NCBI RefSeq assembly: GCF_009724245.1
Contig: NZ_WNNK01000005.1
Coordinates: 248,001-312,000, forward strand
DNA from: Pseudomonas spelaei
GTDB taxonomy: Bacteria > Pseudomonadota > Gammaproteobacteria > Pseudomonadales > Pseudomonadaceae
Direction: 5' to 3'
Length of the DNA stretch: 64,000 bases
This document shows positions 44,235-56,136 of this stretch, piece by piece. The notes below the pieces were generated by a model. That model had not been told where the DNA came from. It saw only the letters and a list, made by a program, of their open reading frames with translations, and did no database searches. A program made the position numbers and the translations under genes. Each line of letters begins with the position of its first letter. The first letter of the stretch is position 1.

Positions 44235-46466
44235 TCAGCCCTGCGGCCGTAGAATCAGCACCCCCAGAGGCGGCAGGTTCAGCGACAACGATACCGGCTG
44301 CCCATGTTGCGGCTCATCCTCGGTAAATACCCCGCCACCGTTGCCATAGTTGGACCCGGCATAGGTGGCGGAGTCGCTATTGATCGCCTCGCTCCACTGC
44401 CCGGCAAACGGTACGCCGACCTTGTAATCCTGACGTGGCACCGGCGTGAAGTTGGCCACCACCAACACCGGCCGGCCTTCCCTGCTCCAGCGCAGCCAGG
44501 CGTAGACGCTGTTGATGGCATCATCGCCGATCAGCCACTGGAAGCCCTGAGGCACGTCGTCCTGATCGTGCAGGGCCGGCTCTTCGCGGTACAGGCGATT
44601 GAGGTCGCCCACCAGCTTTTGCACACCCCGGTGCTCCGGGTATTGCAGCAGGTACCAATCGAGCTGTTGATCGTGATTCCATTCCCGCCATTGACCAAAT
44701 TCACAGCCCATGAACAACAACTTCTTGCCGGGATGCATCCACATGAAACTCAGGTAGGCCCGCAGGTTGGCGAATTTCTGCCAGCGATCGCCGGGCATCT
44801 TGTCGATCAACGAGTGCTTGCCGTGAACCACTTCATCGTGGGAAATCGGCAGGATAAAACGCTCGGACCAGGCGTAGACCAGGCCGAAGCTCAGCTCATT
44901 GTGATGATGGGCGCGGTAGACCGGATCCTGCTGGATGTAGTGCAGCGAATCATGCATCCAGCCCATGTTCCACTTGTAGTTGAACCCCAGGCCGCCTTGC
45001 TGGGTACTTTGGCTGACCCCGGGCCAGGCCGTGGACTCCTCGGCAATCACCAGCGCACCGGGCGCCTCAAGGGCTACCACGTCATTGAGGTGACGCAGGA
45101 AGTCGATGGCTTCCAGGTTTTCCCGACCGCCATGGCGGTTCGGTACCCATTCACCGGCCTTGCGTGAATAGTCGCGGTACAGCATTGACGCCACGGCATC
45201 CACCCGCAGGCCGTCAATATGGAAATGCTTGAGCCAGTGCAACGCCGAGGCCAGCATAAAGCCGTGGACTTCAGTGCGCCCCAGGTTGTAGATCAGTGTG
45301 TCCCAATCCTGATGAAAGCCTTCCAGCGGGTTGCCATATTCGTACAGCGCGGTGCCGTCGAATTGCGCCAGACCGTGGGCGTCGGTAGGAAAATGTGCGG
45401 GCACCCAATCCAGAATCACACCGATATCCGCCTGGTGGCAGGCGTTGACGAAGAACGCGAAATCCTCCGGCGAACCGAAGCGCGCACTGGGGGCGAATTG
45501 CGAAAGCGCCTGATAGCCCCAGGAACCACCGAATGGATGCTCCATGATCGGCATCAGTTCGATATGGGTAAACCCCAACTGCTGCACATACGGAATCAAC
45601 CGCTCTGCCAACTCACGCCAGGTGTACTGGCGCAAGACTTCACCGACTTCATCCAGCTCACACTGCCAGGAGCCGGCATGCAGCTCGTAGATGGACAAGG
45701 GCGCGCTGGGCGTTTGCCGTTTGCTACGGGCTTGCATCCACGCGTGGTCCTGCCAGTCCACTTGCAGGGGTGAGGCGACTTTTGACGCGGTGTCCGGCGG
45801 CAACTGAGTGGCCAGGGCCATCGGGTCGGCCTTGAGCGGCAAGATGCCACTGGCCCCAAGAATCTCGTATTTGTAGGCCGCACCGGGTTGCAGACGCGGG
45901 ATGAAAACCTCCCAGACGCCTGAGGGATGACGCAGGCGCATCGGGTGCCGCCGACCGTCCCAAATGTTGAAGTCGCCTACCACCGAAACCCGCTTGGCAT
46001 TCGGCGCCCACACCGCAAAGCGCACGCCCTGTACACCGTCAACGCTCATCACCTGGGCACCGAGGCAACTGCTCAGGTCACGGTGATTGCCTTCGGCAAA
46101 CAGGTAAAGGTCCATCTCCCCGAGCAACTGGCCGAAGCTGTAGGGATCTTCGGTGATCTGTTCACCGCCCGCCCATTGGATCTTCAACAAATAGCCCTGG
46201 CGCGTGGTGAAGTGACCGACGAACAATCCCGGTACGTGTGTCGCACCCAGGTCGCCGATCTGTTCTCCACCGTCTCGAGCCAGTACCTGAACACTCAGGG
46301 CTTCGGGCAAATAGGCGCGGATAAACTGACCGTCTGCCTCGTCATCGTGAGGGCCGAGCATCGAGAATGGATCAGGATGTTCGGCCCGTACCAGCGCTTC
46401 GATATCCTTGGAGGCAGGCATCGTCGTCAACTTGGGTTGCAGCGGTTCTTTGTGTGTAAAACTCAT
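44235..46466 (-). CDS. glgB: 1,4-alpha-glucan branching enzyme
   Basis: A 743-residue GH13_9 enzyme that introduces alpha-1,6 branches. Two N-terminal beta-sandwich modules ([31 protein letters not shown]) precede the barrel with [48 protein letters not shown] (nucleophile), [13 protein letters not shown] (acid/base) and [13 protein letters not shown] 46466 overlaps the stop of the treS-maltokinase gene (ATGA), so its translation depends on the upstream gene. In the GlgE pathway it branches the linear glucan made by GlgE. Confidence 0.95.
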   Translation of the reverse strand: MSFTHKEPLQPKLTTMPASKDIEALVRAEHPDPFSMLGPHDDEADGQFIRAYLPEALSVQVLARDGGEQIGDLGATHVPGLFVGHFTTRQGYLLKIQWAGGEQITEDPYSFGQLLGEMDLYLFAEGNHRDLSSCLGAQVMSVDGVQGVRFAVWAPNAKRVSVVGDFNIWDGRRHPMRLRHPSGVWEVFIPRLQPGAAYKYEILGASGILPLKADPMALATQLPPDTASKVASPLQVDWQDHAWMQARSKRQTPSAPLSIYELHAGSWQCELDEVGEVLRQYTWRELAERLIPYVQQLGFTHIELMPIMEHPFGGSWGYQALSQFAPSARFGSPEDFAFFVNACHQADIGVILDWVPAHFPTDAHGLAQFDGTALYEYGNPLEGFHQDWDTLIYNLGRTEVHGFMLASALHWLKHFHIDGLRVDAVASMLYRDYSRKAGEWVPNRHGGRENLEAIDFLRHLNDVVALEAPGALVIAEESTAWPGVSQSTQQGGLGFNYKWNMGWMHDSLHYIQQDPVYRAHHHNELSFGLVYAWSERFILPISHDEVVHGKHSLIDKMPGDRWQKFANLRAYLSFMWMHPGKKLLFMGCEFGQWREWNHDQQLDWYLLQYPEHRGVQKLVGDLNRLYREEPALHDQDDVPQGFQWLIGDDAINSVYAWLRWSREGRPVLVVANFTPVPRQDYKVGVPFAGQWSEAINSDSATYAGSNYGNGGGVFTEDEPQHGQPVSLSLNLPPLGVLILRPQG

Positions 46467-49400
46467 GACGTCTCCCCACCGCGTGCACTGTTGGATACAG
46501 GTTTTAGCCCGTTGAGCAGCCCGTGCAAACCTTGCAATGGCACCGGCAGCCAGGTCGGGCGATTTTCCGCTTCGTAGGCCACTTCGTACGCGGCTTTCTC
46601 AAGACTGAACAGCATCAGCGCGGCGTCCTGGCCTTTGGCATCCTGCCAGTCATGGGCCATTGTAGCCGTGGCCTCATGGTAGGCTTGGATAAATGCCTGC
46701 CGCGCTTCATGCAGGTAACGATCAGCTACCCGTTGCCGTGCCGCATGGGCTTCAGCCGAGTGATCTACCCCTTGCACATTCAGGGCCATGGCGGCGGCGT
46801 AATCAAACGACCGTAACACGCCACTTACATCCTTGTACGGGCTGTGTTTGCCACGCCGCTCATGGAGTGGTCGCGCGGGTTCGCCTTCAAAGTCGATCAG
46901 GTAGGCATCGCCCTTGACCACCAGCACCTGGCCCAGGTGCAAGTCGCCATGCACGCGAATTCGCAAGCCACCGACCGTGGCCTTGGCCAGCGCCTGGACG
47001 TGACCGGTGATGGCTTTTTTCTGGTCGAGCAAAGCACCGACCAGCGCTTGATCAGCAGCGCTCAAGTGGCTCTGATGGTGCTTGAGCAACTGCAGCGCGC
47101 GGTCAACTTGTGCGCCGACCTGCTTGGCCCAACCCTGACTGTCCTTGAGGGAAGTGACCTCGGGCTTGAACTCTTTATGGGGGGGGGGCGCCGCCAGCAC
47201 CTGATGCATCTCCCCCAGGCGCTGGCCAAGCAAACCGGCGAAATCCGCCAGTTCGCCGAGGGCGTTGTAGTGCTGTTCCTGTTCGGAAATCGCCTCGGCC
47301 AACTCATCGCGAATCGCCCGTTCCAGGTTGTTCTGGGTCCACCCCCAGGCGTCGCCCTGGTTACTCAGGTAACCCTGGGCAATCATCAGCAAACTGTCCT
47401 CGCCTTCGGCATCGCGACGAATCACCGAGCCCAGCAGCGGCGAAATATGCTCGTAACCGGCGGCGGTCAGGTAAGCGCCCATCTCCAGTTCGGGATGCAC
47501 ACCCGCGCTGACTTTGCGAATCAGCTTGAGCACCAGACTACCGCCCACCACCACGGAGCTGTTGGACTGCTCGGCGGCCAGGTAGCGCACTTCCGATTCG
47601 TCAGTGAGTTCCAGTTGGGCCAGTTGCGCCGTGGGCTCGAAGCGAATGTCGCCGTCGGTGGAGTGCAGCACCGTCGTGGCTTGCAGGCCATGGATCACCG
47701 CGCGGATGTAGGTGTCGAGGCTGAAGGCGTCGGTCACCAGGCCCACCTGGCGCACCCGGCGTACCCGGGCCAGTGCCAGTTGTTGCGGCAAGGCGCTGGT
47801 GTACTGCTCTTCGGCCAGGAAGCCGAACGGCAGTTGGTAACGACTGACCTGCCCGCCCGTGGTGACTTCGATCTCGCTGAGCAACACCGGGTGCTGCGGG
47901 TCGCCAAAGCGCACACCGTAGGCAATGTGTACGCCGTCGATAACCGAGTCCTTGTTGGCGAACCAGCGGCGCTTGGGCAGCCAGGCCGGAAGCGAGGTTT
48001 GCTCCAGGGTGGTGCGACATGGCGCTTCGAGCAATTCTTCCATGCGCTTTTTCAGCACCAGGGTGGTGAAGTCCGGAATGCTTTGCGCCGGCTCCACATG
48101 CCAGCTCGGCATCTGGTTTTCCGCGGCTAGCACAAACCAGTAGAAGCCATACGGCGCCAGGGTCAGCAGGAAAGTCAGCTGGCCAATGGGTGGGAAGGCA
48201 TTGCCGCCGAGCATCTCCACCGGGACCATACCGGCAAACGCCGAGAGGTCCAGCTCCGCGGCCTGGGCGCTGCGTGAGACGTTGGCCACACAAAGGATGA
48301 TTTCCTGCTTGCCATCATCGCCGGTGTATTCACGGGTATAGGCCAGGATTCTCCGGTTGGTCGGCGAGAGCATTTTCAGACTGCCACGACCGAATGCCTT
48401 GGACTGTTTACGGATTGCCAGCATGCGCCGGGTCCAGTTCAGCAGCGAGTGCGGGTCCTGGGCCTGGGTTTCGACGTTGACTGACTGATAGCCGTAGAGC
48501 GGGTCCATGATCGGCGGCAGTACCAGACTCGCCGGGTCGGCGCGCGAGAAGCCGCCGTTGCGGTCGATGGACCATTGCATGGGCGTGCGCACACCGTCGC
48601 GGTCGCCGAGGTAGATGTTGTCACCCATGCCGATTTCATCGCCGTAATACAAGGTGGGCGTGCCCGGCATCGACAGCAGCAGGCTGTTGAGCAGTTCGAC
48701 GCGACGGCGGTCGCGCTCCATCAGTGGTGCCAAGCGACGACGAATACCCAGGTTGATCCGCGCGCGACGGTCGGCCGCGTAGTAATTCCACAGGTAGTCG
48801 CGTTCTTTGTCGGTGACCATCTCCAGGGTCAGTTCATCGTGGTTGCGCAGGAAGATCGCCCATTGGCAATTGGCGGGGATCTCCGGAGTCTGACGCAGGA
48901 TATCGGTGATCGGGAAGCGATCTTCCTGAGCCAGGGCCATGTACATGCGCGGCATCAGCGGAAAGTGAAAGGCCATGTGGCATTCATCGCCGTCATCGCC
49001 CTGCGTGTCGCCGAAATACAGCTGCGTGTCTTCCGGCCATTGGTTGGCTTCGGCCAGGAGCATGCGATCCGGGTAGTTGGCGTCGATTTCAGCGCGGATC
49101 TGCTTGAGGACGTCATGGGTTTCCGGCAGGTTTTCGTTGTTGGTGCCGTCACGCTCGATCAGGTAGGGAATGGCATCCAGGCGCAGGCCGTCGATGCCCA
49201 TGTCCAGCCAGTAACGCATCACTGACAGCACAGCTTTCATGACCTGCGGGTTGTCGAAGTTCAGGTCCGGCTGGTGGGAATAGAAACGGTGCCAGAAGTA
49301 CTGGCCGGCGACCGGGTCCCAGGTCCAGTTGGATTTTTCGGTGTCGAGAAAGATGATGCGGGTGCCGTCATACTTCTGGTCATCATCGGACCAGACGTAG

Positions 49401-49810
49401 AAATCCCGGGCCTTGGAACCTGGCTTGGCCTTGCGCGCGCGCTGAAACCACGGGTGCTGGTCGGAGGTGTGGTTGATCACCAGTTCAGTAATGACCCGCA
49501 GCCCGCGTTTATGGGCCTCGGCGATAAAACGCCTGGCGTCGGCCATGGTTCCGTAATCGCTGTGCACGCCACGGTATTCGGCAATGTCATAGCCATCATC
49601 GCGGCGTGGCGAGGGGTAGAACGGCAGCAGCCAGATGGTGTTCACGCCCAGGTCGGCGATGTAGTCGAGCTTGGCGATCAGCCCGGGAAAGTCACCGATG
49701 CCGTCGTTATTGGAGTCGAAATAGGATTTGACGTGAACCTGATAAATCACCGCATCCTTGTACCAGAGCGGGTCTTTGATAAAGGTGGCAGCCTTGGGTT
49801 TCTTCGCCAT
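46463..49810 (-). CDS. treS: Trehalose synthase / maltokinase fusion
   Basis: 1115 residues in two enzymes. TreS (1 to about 545, GH13_16) interconverts trehalose and maltose: [51 protein letters not shown] (nucleophile near 212), [11 protein letters not shown] and [13 protein letters not shown]. The C-terminal maltokinase (Pep2-like, about 570-1115) makes maltose 1-phosphate with [30 protein letters not shown] (catalytic Asp near residue 954) and [13 protein letters not shown]. Such fusions are common. A run of ten C (10 G on the plus strand, 47179-47188) lies in the linker APPPHKEF before the kinase active site. ATG 49810 has GGAG upstream. The stop overlaps glgB. Confidence 0.94.
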   Translation of the reverse strand: MAKKPKAATFIKDPLWYKDAVIYQVHVKSYFDSNNDGIGDFPGLIAKLDYIADLGVNTIWLLPFYPSPRRDDGYDIAEYRGVHSDYGTMADARRFIAEAHKRGLRVITELVINHTSDQHPWFQRARKAKPGSKARDFYVWSDDDQKYDGTRIIFLDTEKSNWTWDPVAGQYFWHRFYSHQPDLNFDNPQVMKAVLSVMRYWLDMGIDGLRLDAIPYLIERDGTNNENLPETHDVLKQIRAEIDANYPDRMLLAEANQWPEDTQLYFGDTQGDDGDECHMAFHFPLMPRMYMALAQEDRFPITDILRQTPEIPANCQWAIFLRNHDELTLEMVTDKERDYLWNYYAADRRARINLGIRRRLAPLMERDRRRVELLNSLLLSMPGTPTLYYGDEIGMGDNIYLGDRDGVRTPMQWSIDRNGGFSRADPASLVLPPIMDPLYGYQSVNVETQAQDPHSLLNWTRRMLAIRKQSKAFGRGSLKMLSPTNRRILAYTREYTGDDGKQEIILCVANVSRSAQAAELDLSAFAGMVPVEMLGGNAFPPIGQLTFLLTLAPYGFYWFVLAAENQMPSWHVEPAQSIPDFTTLVLKKRMEELLEAPCRTTLEQTSLPAWLPKRRWFANKDSVIDGVHIAYGVRFGDPQHPVLLSEIEVTTGGQVSRYQLPFGFLAEEQYTSALPQQLALARVRRVRQVGLVTDAFSLDTYIRAVIHGLQATTVLHSTDGDIRFEPTAQLAQLELTDESEVRYLAAEQSNSSVVVGGSLVLKLIRKVSAGVHPELEMGAYLTAAGYEHISPLLGSVIRRDAEGEDSLLMIAQGYLSNQGDAWGWTQNNLERAIRDELAEAISEQEQHYNALGELADFAGLLGQRLGEMHQVLAAPPPHKEFKPEVTSLKDSQGWAKQVGAQVDRALQLLKHHQSHLSAADQALVGALLDQKKAITGHVQALAKATVGGLRIRVHGDLHLGQVLVVKGDAYLIDFEGEPARPLHERRGKHSPYKDVSGVLRSFDYAAAMALNVQGVDHSAEAHAARQRVADRYLHEARQAFIQAYHEATATMAHDWQDAKGQDAALMLFSLEKAAYEVAYEAENRPTWLPVPLQGLHGLLNGLKPVSNSARGGETS
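47179..47188. repeat. Homopolymeric G10/C10 tract inside treS-maltokinase
   Basis: Ten consecutive G on the plus strand (ten C in the coding strand), encoding the Pro codons of APPPHK around residue 875. It is the longest mononucleotide run I noticed in the window. Runs of this kind slip during replication and can switch reading frames. Confidence 0.9.
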
Positions 49811-49858
49811 TGGATACTCCTGGAGAATTCAAAAAATCTGCCTGAACAACCACAATCA

Positions 49859-49888
49859 ATGTGGGAGCTGGCTTGCCTGCTCCCACAT
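49859..49888. repeat. REP-type hairpin ATGTGGGAG...CTCCCACAT
   Basis: Arms ATGTGGGAG (49859-49867) and CTCCCACAT (49880-49888) enclose CTGGCTTGCCTG. This is a compact single REP of the same family as 1266-1356. It lies in the 110-bp gap between glgE and treS on the minus strand, where it may reduce read-through or stabilise the upstream message. Confidence 0.85.
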
Positions 49889-49921
49889 TTGATCTCCGGT
49901 GTGTTGGAGATCAGGGTCCGG

Positions 49922-51922
<2,001 letters not shown>

Positions 51923-52325
51923 CGAGCATGTCCCCCTACGCCCCATGGACGCTCTTGTGCTTGATACGCAAAGGTCCATCCTGAAGCGGACCCTTTAAGT
52001 TCCGAGCCTGATGCCCGCTGAAAAGTTCAGGTGGATAGGCCGCCGTCGAGCGGGGAGGCAAATCCACCCAGCGGTTGCCCACCGATACAGCAAAGCATAA
52101 AGGAGGCCACACGGGTGATTCGGTGATTTGATTGATCTGTGTCAGCACGCCGCAGAGCGCTCTGATACAGCCGCAAGCCCCAGAGAGATGGGGTGCAGCA
52201 CATTGTCGCAGGCGCGGCTCAGCAGCCCATCTGATCCGCTTTTTATCGCAATACCTGAGTCTGTTATGCAAACAGATCGCCGGGCATAGTTCATCCGCCT
52301 GATGGAGGCTGATGAGCGAAAGACC
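51923..52325. promoter_or_regulatory. Divergent promoter region of glgE and ccoG
   Basis: 400 bp without a gene between two divergent starts. It must hold the promoter of the glgE-treS-glgB transcript (left) and of ccoG (right). The only clear structure near ccoG is a palindrome TCTGTT-ATGCA-AACAGA (52260-52276), about 50 bp upstream of the start, which could be an operator. A CCCC/GGGG hairpin lies around 52177-52192. I found no full Anr/FNR box. Confidence 0.5.
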
Positions 52326-53735
52326 ATGAGCGAGAGAATCCCCGTCCGATTAGTTGAAACATTCGAGCCTGCTCAACAGAAGAAGGCCAAACCCAGTAAC
52401 AGCCTGATCCACACCCGCAGCTTCACCGGGCTGTTTCGTACCTTGCGTCTCAGCGGTGCTGGGTTTCTGTTCCTGGCGTTCTTCGGCACCGTGTGGCTGA
52501 ACTGGGGTGGTCGGCAGGCGGTGTTATGGGACCTGGCCGAGAGCAAATTCCACATCTTCGGTGCAACCTTCTGGCCTCAGGATTTCATCCTGCTGTCGGC
52601 GTTGTTGATCATCTGTGCCTTCGGCTTGTTTGCGATCACCGTGTTTGCCGGACGGGTCTGGTGTGGCTACACCTGCCCGCAAAGCTCATTCACCTGGTTG
52701 TTCATGTGGTGTGAAAAAGTCACCGAGGGCGAGCGCAACCAGCGCATCAAGCTGCAGGCCGCGCCCTGGGGGCTGAACAAGCTGATCAGGCGTTCGGCCA
52801 AGCACACGATGTGGCTGGCGATCAGCCTCCTGACGGGGCTGACCTTTGTCGGTTACTTCACCCCTATCCGTCCTTTGGCCGAGGAACTGCTGACCTGGCA
52901 AATGGGCGGTGTCAGCCTGTTCTGGGTGCTGTTTTTCACCGGGGCTACTTACCTCAACGCCGGGTGGCTGCGCGAAGCGGTGTGCATGCACATGTGCCCG
53001 TATGCGCGGTTCCAGAGCGTGATGTTCGACAAAGACACGCTGACCATTTCCTACGATGTGGCTCGCGGTGAGCACCGTGGCCCACGTAAGCGTGACGTGA
53101 AGCCCGCTGAAGTTGGCCTGGGCGATTGCATCGACTGCCAGTTGTGCGTGCAGGTCTGCCCTACCGGCATCGACATCCGCGACGGTTTGCAGATGGAATG
53201 CATTGGCTGCGCCGCCTGTATCGATGCCTGTGACTCGATCATGGACAAAATGGGCTACGCCCGTGGCCTGGTGAGCTACACCTCTGAACATCAACTGCAA
53301 GGCGGCAAGACGCACCTGCTCAGGCCACGGCTGATCGGCTACAGTGCCGTGCTGCTGGTGATGATTGGCGCGTTAGGGGTGGCGTTGGTAGAGCGGCCGA
53401 TGGTGTCGCTGGACGTGACCAAAGACCGTGGGATGTTTCGTGAGAACAGTGAAGGGTTGATCGAGAACATCTACAGCCTCAAGGTCATCAACAAGACCCA
53501 GCAGCGTCAGGATTATCGCCTGGCGTTGGTGGACGGTGATGGCTTCCAGTTGCAGGGCAAGACCGAAATCAGCCTGGCGCCCGGGGAGATTACGGATGTA
53601 CCGGTGTCGGTGGCGATGACGGCGGATAAACCGGGCAGCAGCTCCCAGACCATCCGTTTCAAGGTGTCGGATGTCGATGAGCCAGGCATTCATAGTGTGG
53701 CGGATAGCCGGTTTGTGGCGCCGTTGAATCGCTGA
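52326..53735 (+). CDS. ccoG: Cytochrome c oxidase accessory protein CcoG (FixG/RdxA-like)
   Basis: A 469-residue membrane iron-sulfur protein that supports copper handling for cbb3-type cytochrome oxidase assembly. It has membrane segments near residues 40-65, 85-110, 160-185, 195-215 and 340-360. The cysteine motifs are GYTCPQSS, CMHMCPYARF and two ferredoxin clusters, CIDCQLCVQVCPTGID and CIGCAACIDACD. A C-terminal periplasmic Ig-like domain starts at about 365. ATG 52326 is chosen over an in-frame ATG at 52302. In many pseudomonads it is the gene after ccoNOPQ and before ccoHIS. Here it stands alone, so it may be a second copy or have been moved. Confidence 0.9.
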   Translation: MSERIPVRLVETFEPAQQKKAKPSNSLIHTRSFTGLFRTLRLSGAGFLFLAFFGTVWLNWGGRQAVLWDLAESKFHIFGATFWPQDFILLSALLIICAFGLFAITVFAGRVWCGYTCPQSSFTWLFMWCEKVTEGERNQRIKLQAAPWGLNKLIRRSAKHTMWLAISLLTGLTFVGYFTPIRPLAEELLTWQMGGVSLFWVLFFTGATYLNAGWLREAVCMHMCPYARFQSVMFDKDTLTISYDVARGEHRGPRKRDVKPAEVGLGDCIDCQLCVQVCPTGIDIRDGLQMECIGCAACIDACDSIMDKMGYARGLVSYTSEHQLQGGKTHLLRPRLIGYSAVLLVMIGALGVALVERPMVSLDVTKDRGMFRENSEGLIENIYSLKVINKTQQRQDYRLALVDGDGFQLQGKTEISLAPGEITDVPVSVAMTADKPGSSSQTIRFKVSDVDEPGIHSVADSRFVAPLNR

Positions 53736-53853
53736 GAAATACAATGTCAGAAACACCGAAAATCAAATGTGGGAGCGGCGGTCCTACGGACACGCATCGC
53801 AGCCTCGTACCTCGGCAGCGGCGACACAATGTACTTAACACACTAGGCCCCCG

Positions 53854-55263
53854 ATGAAACGCTACGAAAAATTCGCCGACGACATCGCAGAACTGATCCG
53901 CTCCGGCGTCCTCGGCCCCGGCCAGCGCGTGCCGTCGGTGCGTTATGCCAGCCAGACCTATGGCGTGAGCCCGTCCACCGTATTCCAGGCGTACTACCTG
54001 CTGGAGCGCCGAGGCCTGATCCGCGCACGTCCCCGCTCCGGGTATTTCGTCAACACCCACGCACCGAGTCCGTTTTCAGAGCCGGCCGTCAGTGAACACG
54101 TGCATGAGTCCACCGAAGTGGATGTCAGCGAATTGGTGTTCTCGGTGCTGGATTCGATCAAGGACCCGCAAACCGTACCGTTCGGCTCGGCCTTCCCCAG
54201 CCCGACACTGTTCCCGCTGCAGCGTCTGGCCCGCTCCCTGGCCAGCGCCAGCCGGGAAATGGACCCGCGTATGGTGGTCACCGACCTGTCGCCGGGCAAC
54301 CCGCAACTGCGCCGGCAAATCGCCCTGCGCTACATGGTTGGCGGGCTGATGTTGCCCATGGAAGAACTACTGATCACCAATGGCGCCCTCGAAGCGCTGA
54401 ACCTGTGCCTGCAAGCCGTGACCGAACCTGGCGATCTGGTGGCCATCGAAGCCCCGGCGTTTTACGCCAGCCTGCAAGTGCTGGAGCGTCTCAAGCTCAA
54501 GGCCGTGGAAATCCCCGTACACCCACGGGACGGTATCGACCTGAAGGTGCTGGCCCAAAGCCTGGAGCGTTACCCGATCAAGGCCTGCTGGTGCATGACC
54601 AGTTTCCAGAATCCCATGGGCGCCACCATGCCCGAGGCCAAGAAACAGGAGTTGGTGGAGCTGTTGCGCAGCCATCAGGTGCCGCTGATCGAGGATGACG
54701 TCTACGCAGAGCTGTATTACGGCCAGCAGGCGCCAAAACCGGCCAAGGCCTTCGACACCGAAGGCCTGGTAATGCACTGCGGTTCCTTCGCCAAAAGCCT
54801 GGCCCCCGGCTACCGCATCGGCTGGGTCGCCGCCGGGCGTTATGCACAGAAAATCGAGCGATTGAAATTGATGACCTCGCTGTGTGCCTCAATGCCGGCC
54901 CAGGCGGCGATTGCCGACTACCTGCAACATGGCGGCTATGACCGGCACCTGCGCAAGTTGCGCTATGCCCTGGAAGAGCAACAAAGCGCCATGCTCGCGG
55001 CCATCGCCCGCTACTTCCCGGCGCAGACCCGGGTCAGCCAGCCGGCAGGCGGCTATTTCCTGTGGCTGGAGTTGCCGGAGCAGATGGACTCGTTGAAGTT
55101 GTTCCAGATGGCATTGGCCCAGGGCATCAGCATCGCCCCGGGGCCAATTTTTTCGCCGACACAGCGGTTCAGGAACTGCATCCGTTTGAACTATGGCAGT
55201 CCATGGGATGAGACGTGTGAAAAGGCCATGGAGACCTTGGGCAAGATTGTGCGCTCGTTCTGA
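53854..55263 (+). CDS. MocR-type transcriptional regulator (GntR HTH plus aminotransferase domain)
   Basis: 469 residues. The GntR winged helix (KFADDIAELIRSGVLGPGQRVPSVR, VSPSTVFQAYYLLERRGLI) occupies residues 1-70. A fold-type I aminotransferase-like domain follows, with EAPAFYASLQ, FQNPMGATMP and CGSFAKSLAPGYRIG, whose Lys would hold PLP. Such proteins usually sense amino acids or vitamin B6 compounds and control a neighbouring gene. Neither neighbour (ccoG, a convergent SDR) is an obvious target. The 118 bp upstream contains a decayed REP start (GTGGGAGCGGCGG) near 53770. Confidence 0.88.
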   Translation: MKRYEKFADDIAELIRSGVLGPGQRVPSVRYASQTYGVSPSTVFQAYYLLERRGLIRARPRSGYFVNTHAPSPFSEPAVSEHVHESTEVDVSELVFSVLDSIKDPQTVPFGSAFPSPTLFPLQRLARSLASASREMDPRMVVTDLSPGNPQLRRQIALRYMVGGLMLPMEELLITNGALEALNLCLQAVTEPGDLVAIEAPAFYASLQVLERLKLKAVEIPVHPRDGIDLKVLAQSLERYPIKACWCMTSFQNPMGATMPEAKKQELVELLRSHQVPLIEDDVYAELYYGQQAPKPAKAFDTEGLVMHCGSFAKSLAPGYRIGWVAAGRYAQKIERLKLMTSLCASMPAQAAIADYLQHGGYDRHLRKLRYALEEQQSAMLAAIARYFPAQTRVSQPAGGYFLWLELPEQMDSLKLFQMALAQGISIAPGPIFSPTQRFRNCIRLNYGSPWDETCEKAMETLGKIVRSF

Positions 55264-55268
55264 GCGGG

Positions 55269-55301
55269 CGTGCGGTGAGACGCTTGGCGTCTTACCGCAC
55301 G
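55269..55301. terminator. Long hairpin between convergent mocR and SDR genes
   Basis: CGTGCGGTGAGACGC (55269-55283) and GCGTCTTACCGCACG (55287-55301) pair over 15 positions with one G-T mismatch and a three-base loop. It begins 5 bp after the MocR stop and ends 11 bp before the SDR stop, so it can end both transcripts. Confidence 0.75.
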
Positions 55302-55311
55302 GTATTCGTCA

Positions 55312-56058
55312 CTAGCGACCGCCGGCCAGGTCGATAAAGGTCCCGGTGGCATAGGACGCCTTGTCCGACAGCAACCAGATAATCCCCTCCGCCACTTCCT
55401 CCGCCCGCCCGCCACGGGCCATGGGAATACCGGGCTCAAGCTTGCTGACTCGATCAGGGTCGCCACTCAGGGCGTGGAATTCGGTGAAAATGAAGCCGGG
55501 ACGCACGCCGTTGACACGGATCCCCTCACCGGCCACTTCCTTGGAAAGGCCGATGGTGAAGGTATCCAGCGCGCCTTTCGACGCCGCATAGTCCACATAT
55601 TCTCCTGGCGCACCGATACGCGCAGCAGCGGATGAAACATTGACGATGCTGCCACCCTGCCCGCCATGTTTGGGCGACATGCGCAGCACGGCATGCTTGG
55701 CGCACAGGATAGGCCCCAATACATTGGTCTTGAGAATCTTCAGGATGCGAAATTCGGACATTTCATCGACCCGCGATTTGTGCCCCACGGTGCCGGCGTT
55801 GTTCACCAGCGCCGTGACCCGGCCCAGCTCGGCATCGACGCGGTTGAACAGGCTGATCACTTCGTCCTCGATGCTGACATCGGCGCGCACGGCAATAGCC
55901 TGGGCACCGAGGGCGCGGACTTGATCCAGCACCTGTTGAGCAGCGTCTTCGTCAGACTGAAAGTTGATGCAGATGCGATAGCCCTGACGGGCAGCCAACA
56001 ACGCCGTGGCGGCACCGATCCCACGACTGCCACCGGTGATGATGACGACTTTGTCCAT
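55312..56058 (-). CDS. Short-chain dehydrogenase/reductase
   Basis: A 248-residue classical SDR. IITGGSRGIGAATALLAARQG binds the cofactor (TGxxxGIG), NNAG stabilises the fold, and SSAAARIGAPGEYVDYAASKGALD contains the catalytic Ser and YxxxK. The C-terminus (ASYATGTFIDLAGGR) is typical of 3-oxoacyl-ACP reductase/glucose dehydrogenase-like members. The substrate is unknown. ATG 56058 with AGGAGA seven bases upstream is chosen over a frame open to 56127. It lies alone between the terminator and the c-di-GMP gene. Confidence 0.87.
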   Translation of the reverse strand: MDKVVIITGGSRGIGAATALLAARQGYRICINFQSDEDAAQQVLDQVRALGAQAIAVRADVSIEDEVISLFNRVDAELGRVTALVNNAGTVGHKSRVDEMSEFRILKILKTNVLGPILCAKHAVLRMSPKHGGQGGSIVNVSSAAARIGAPGEYVDYAASKGALDTFTIGLSKEVAGEGIRVNGVRPGFIFTEFHALSGDPDRVSKLEPGIPMARGGRAEEVAEGIIWLLSDKASYATGTFIDLAGGR

Positions 56059-56136
56059 GCGTGCTGTCTCCTGGTTCACCTGAAAACGGTTGGATCCAAG
56101 AATACCTTTGACGGACGGGTTTTGCATGGACTCACG

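Noticed and set aside
52132..52145. Possible Anr/FNR box (TTGAT-CTGT-GTCAG) upstream of ccoG
   Set aside because: Only the left half matches TTGAT-N4-ATCAA; the right half agrees at three of five positions, and it lies about 180 bp from the start.
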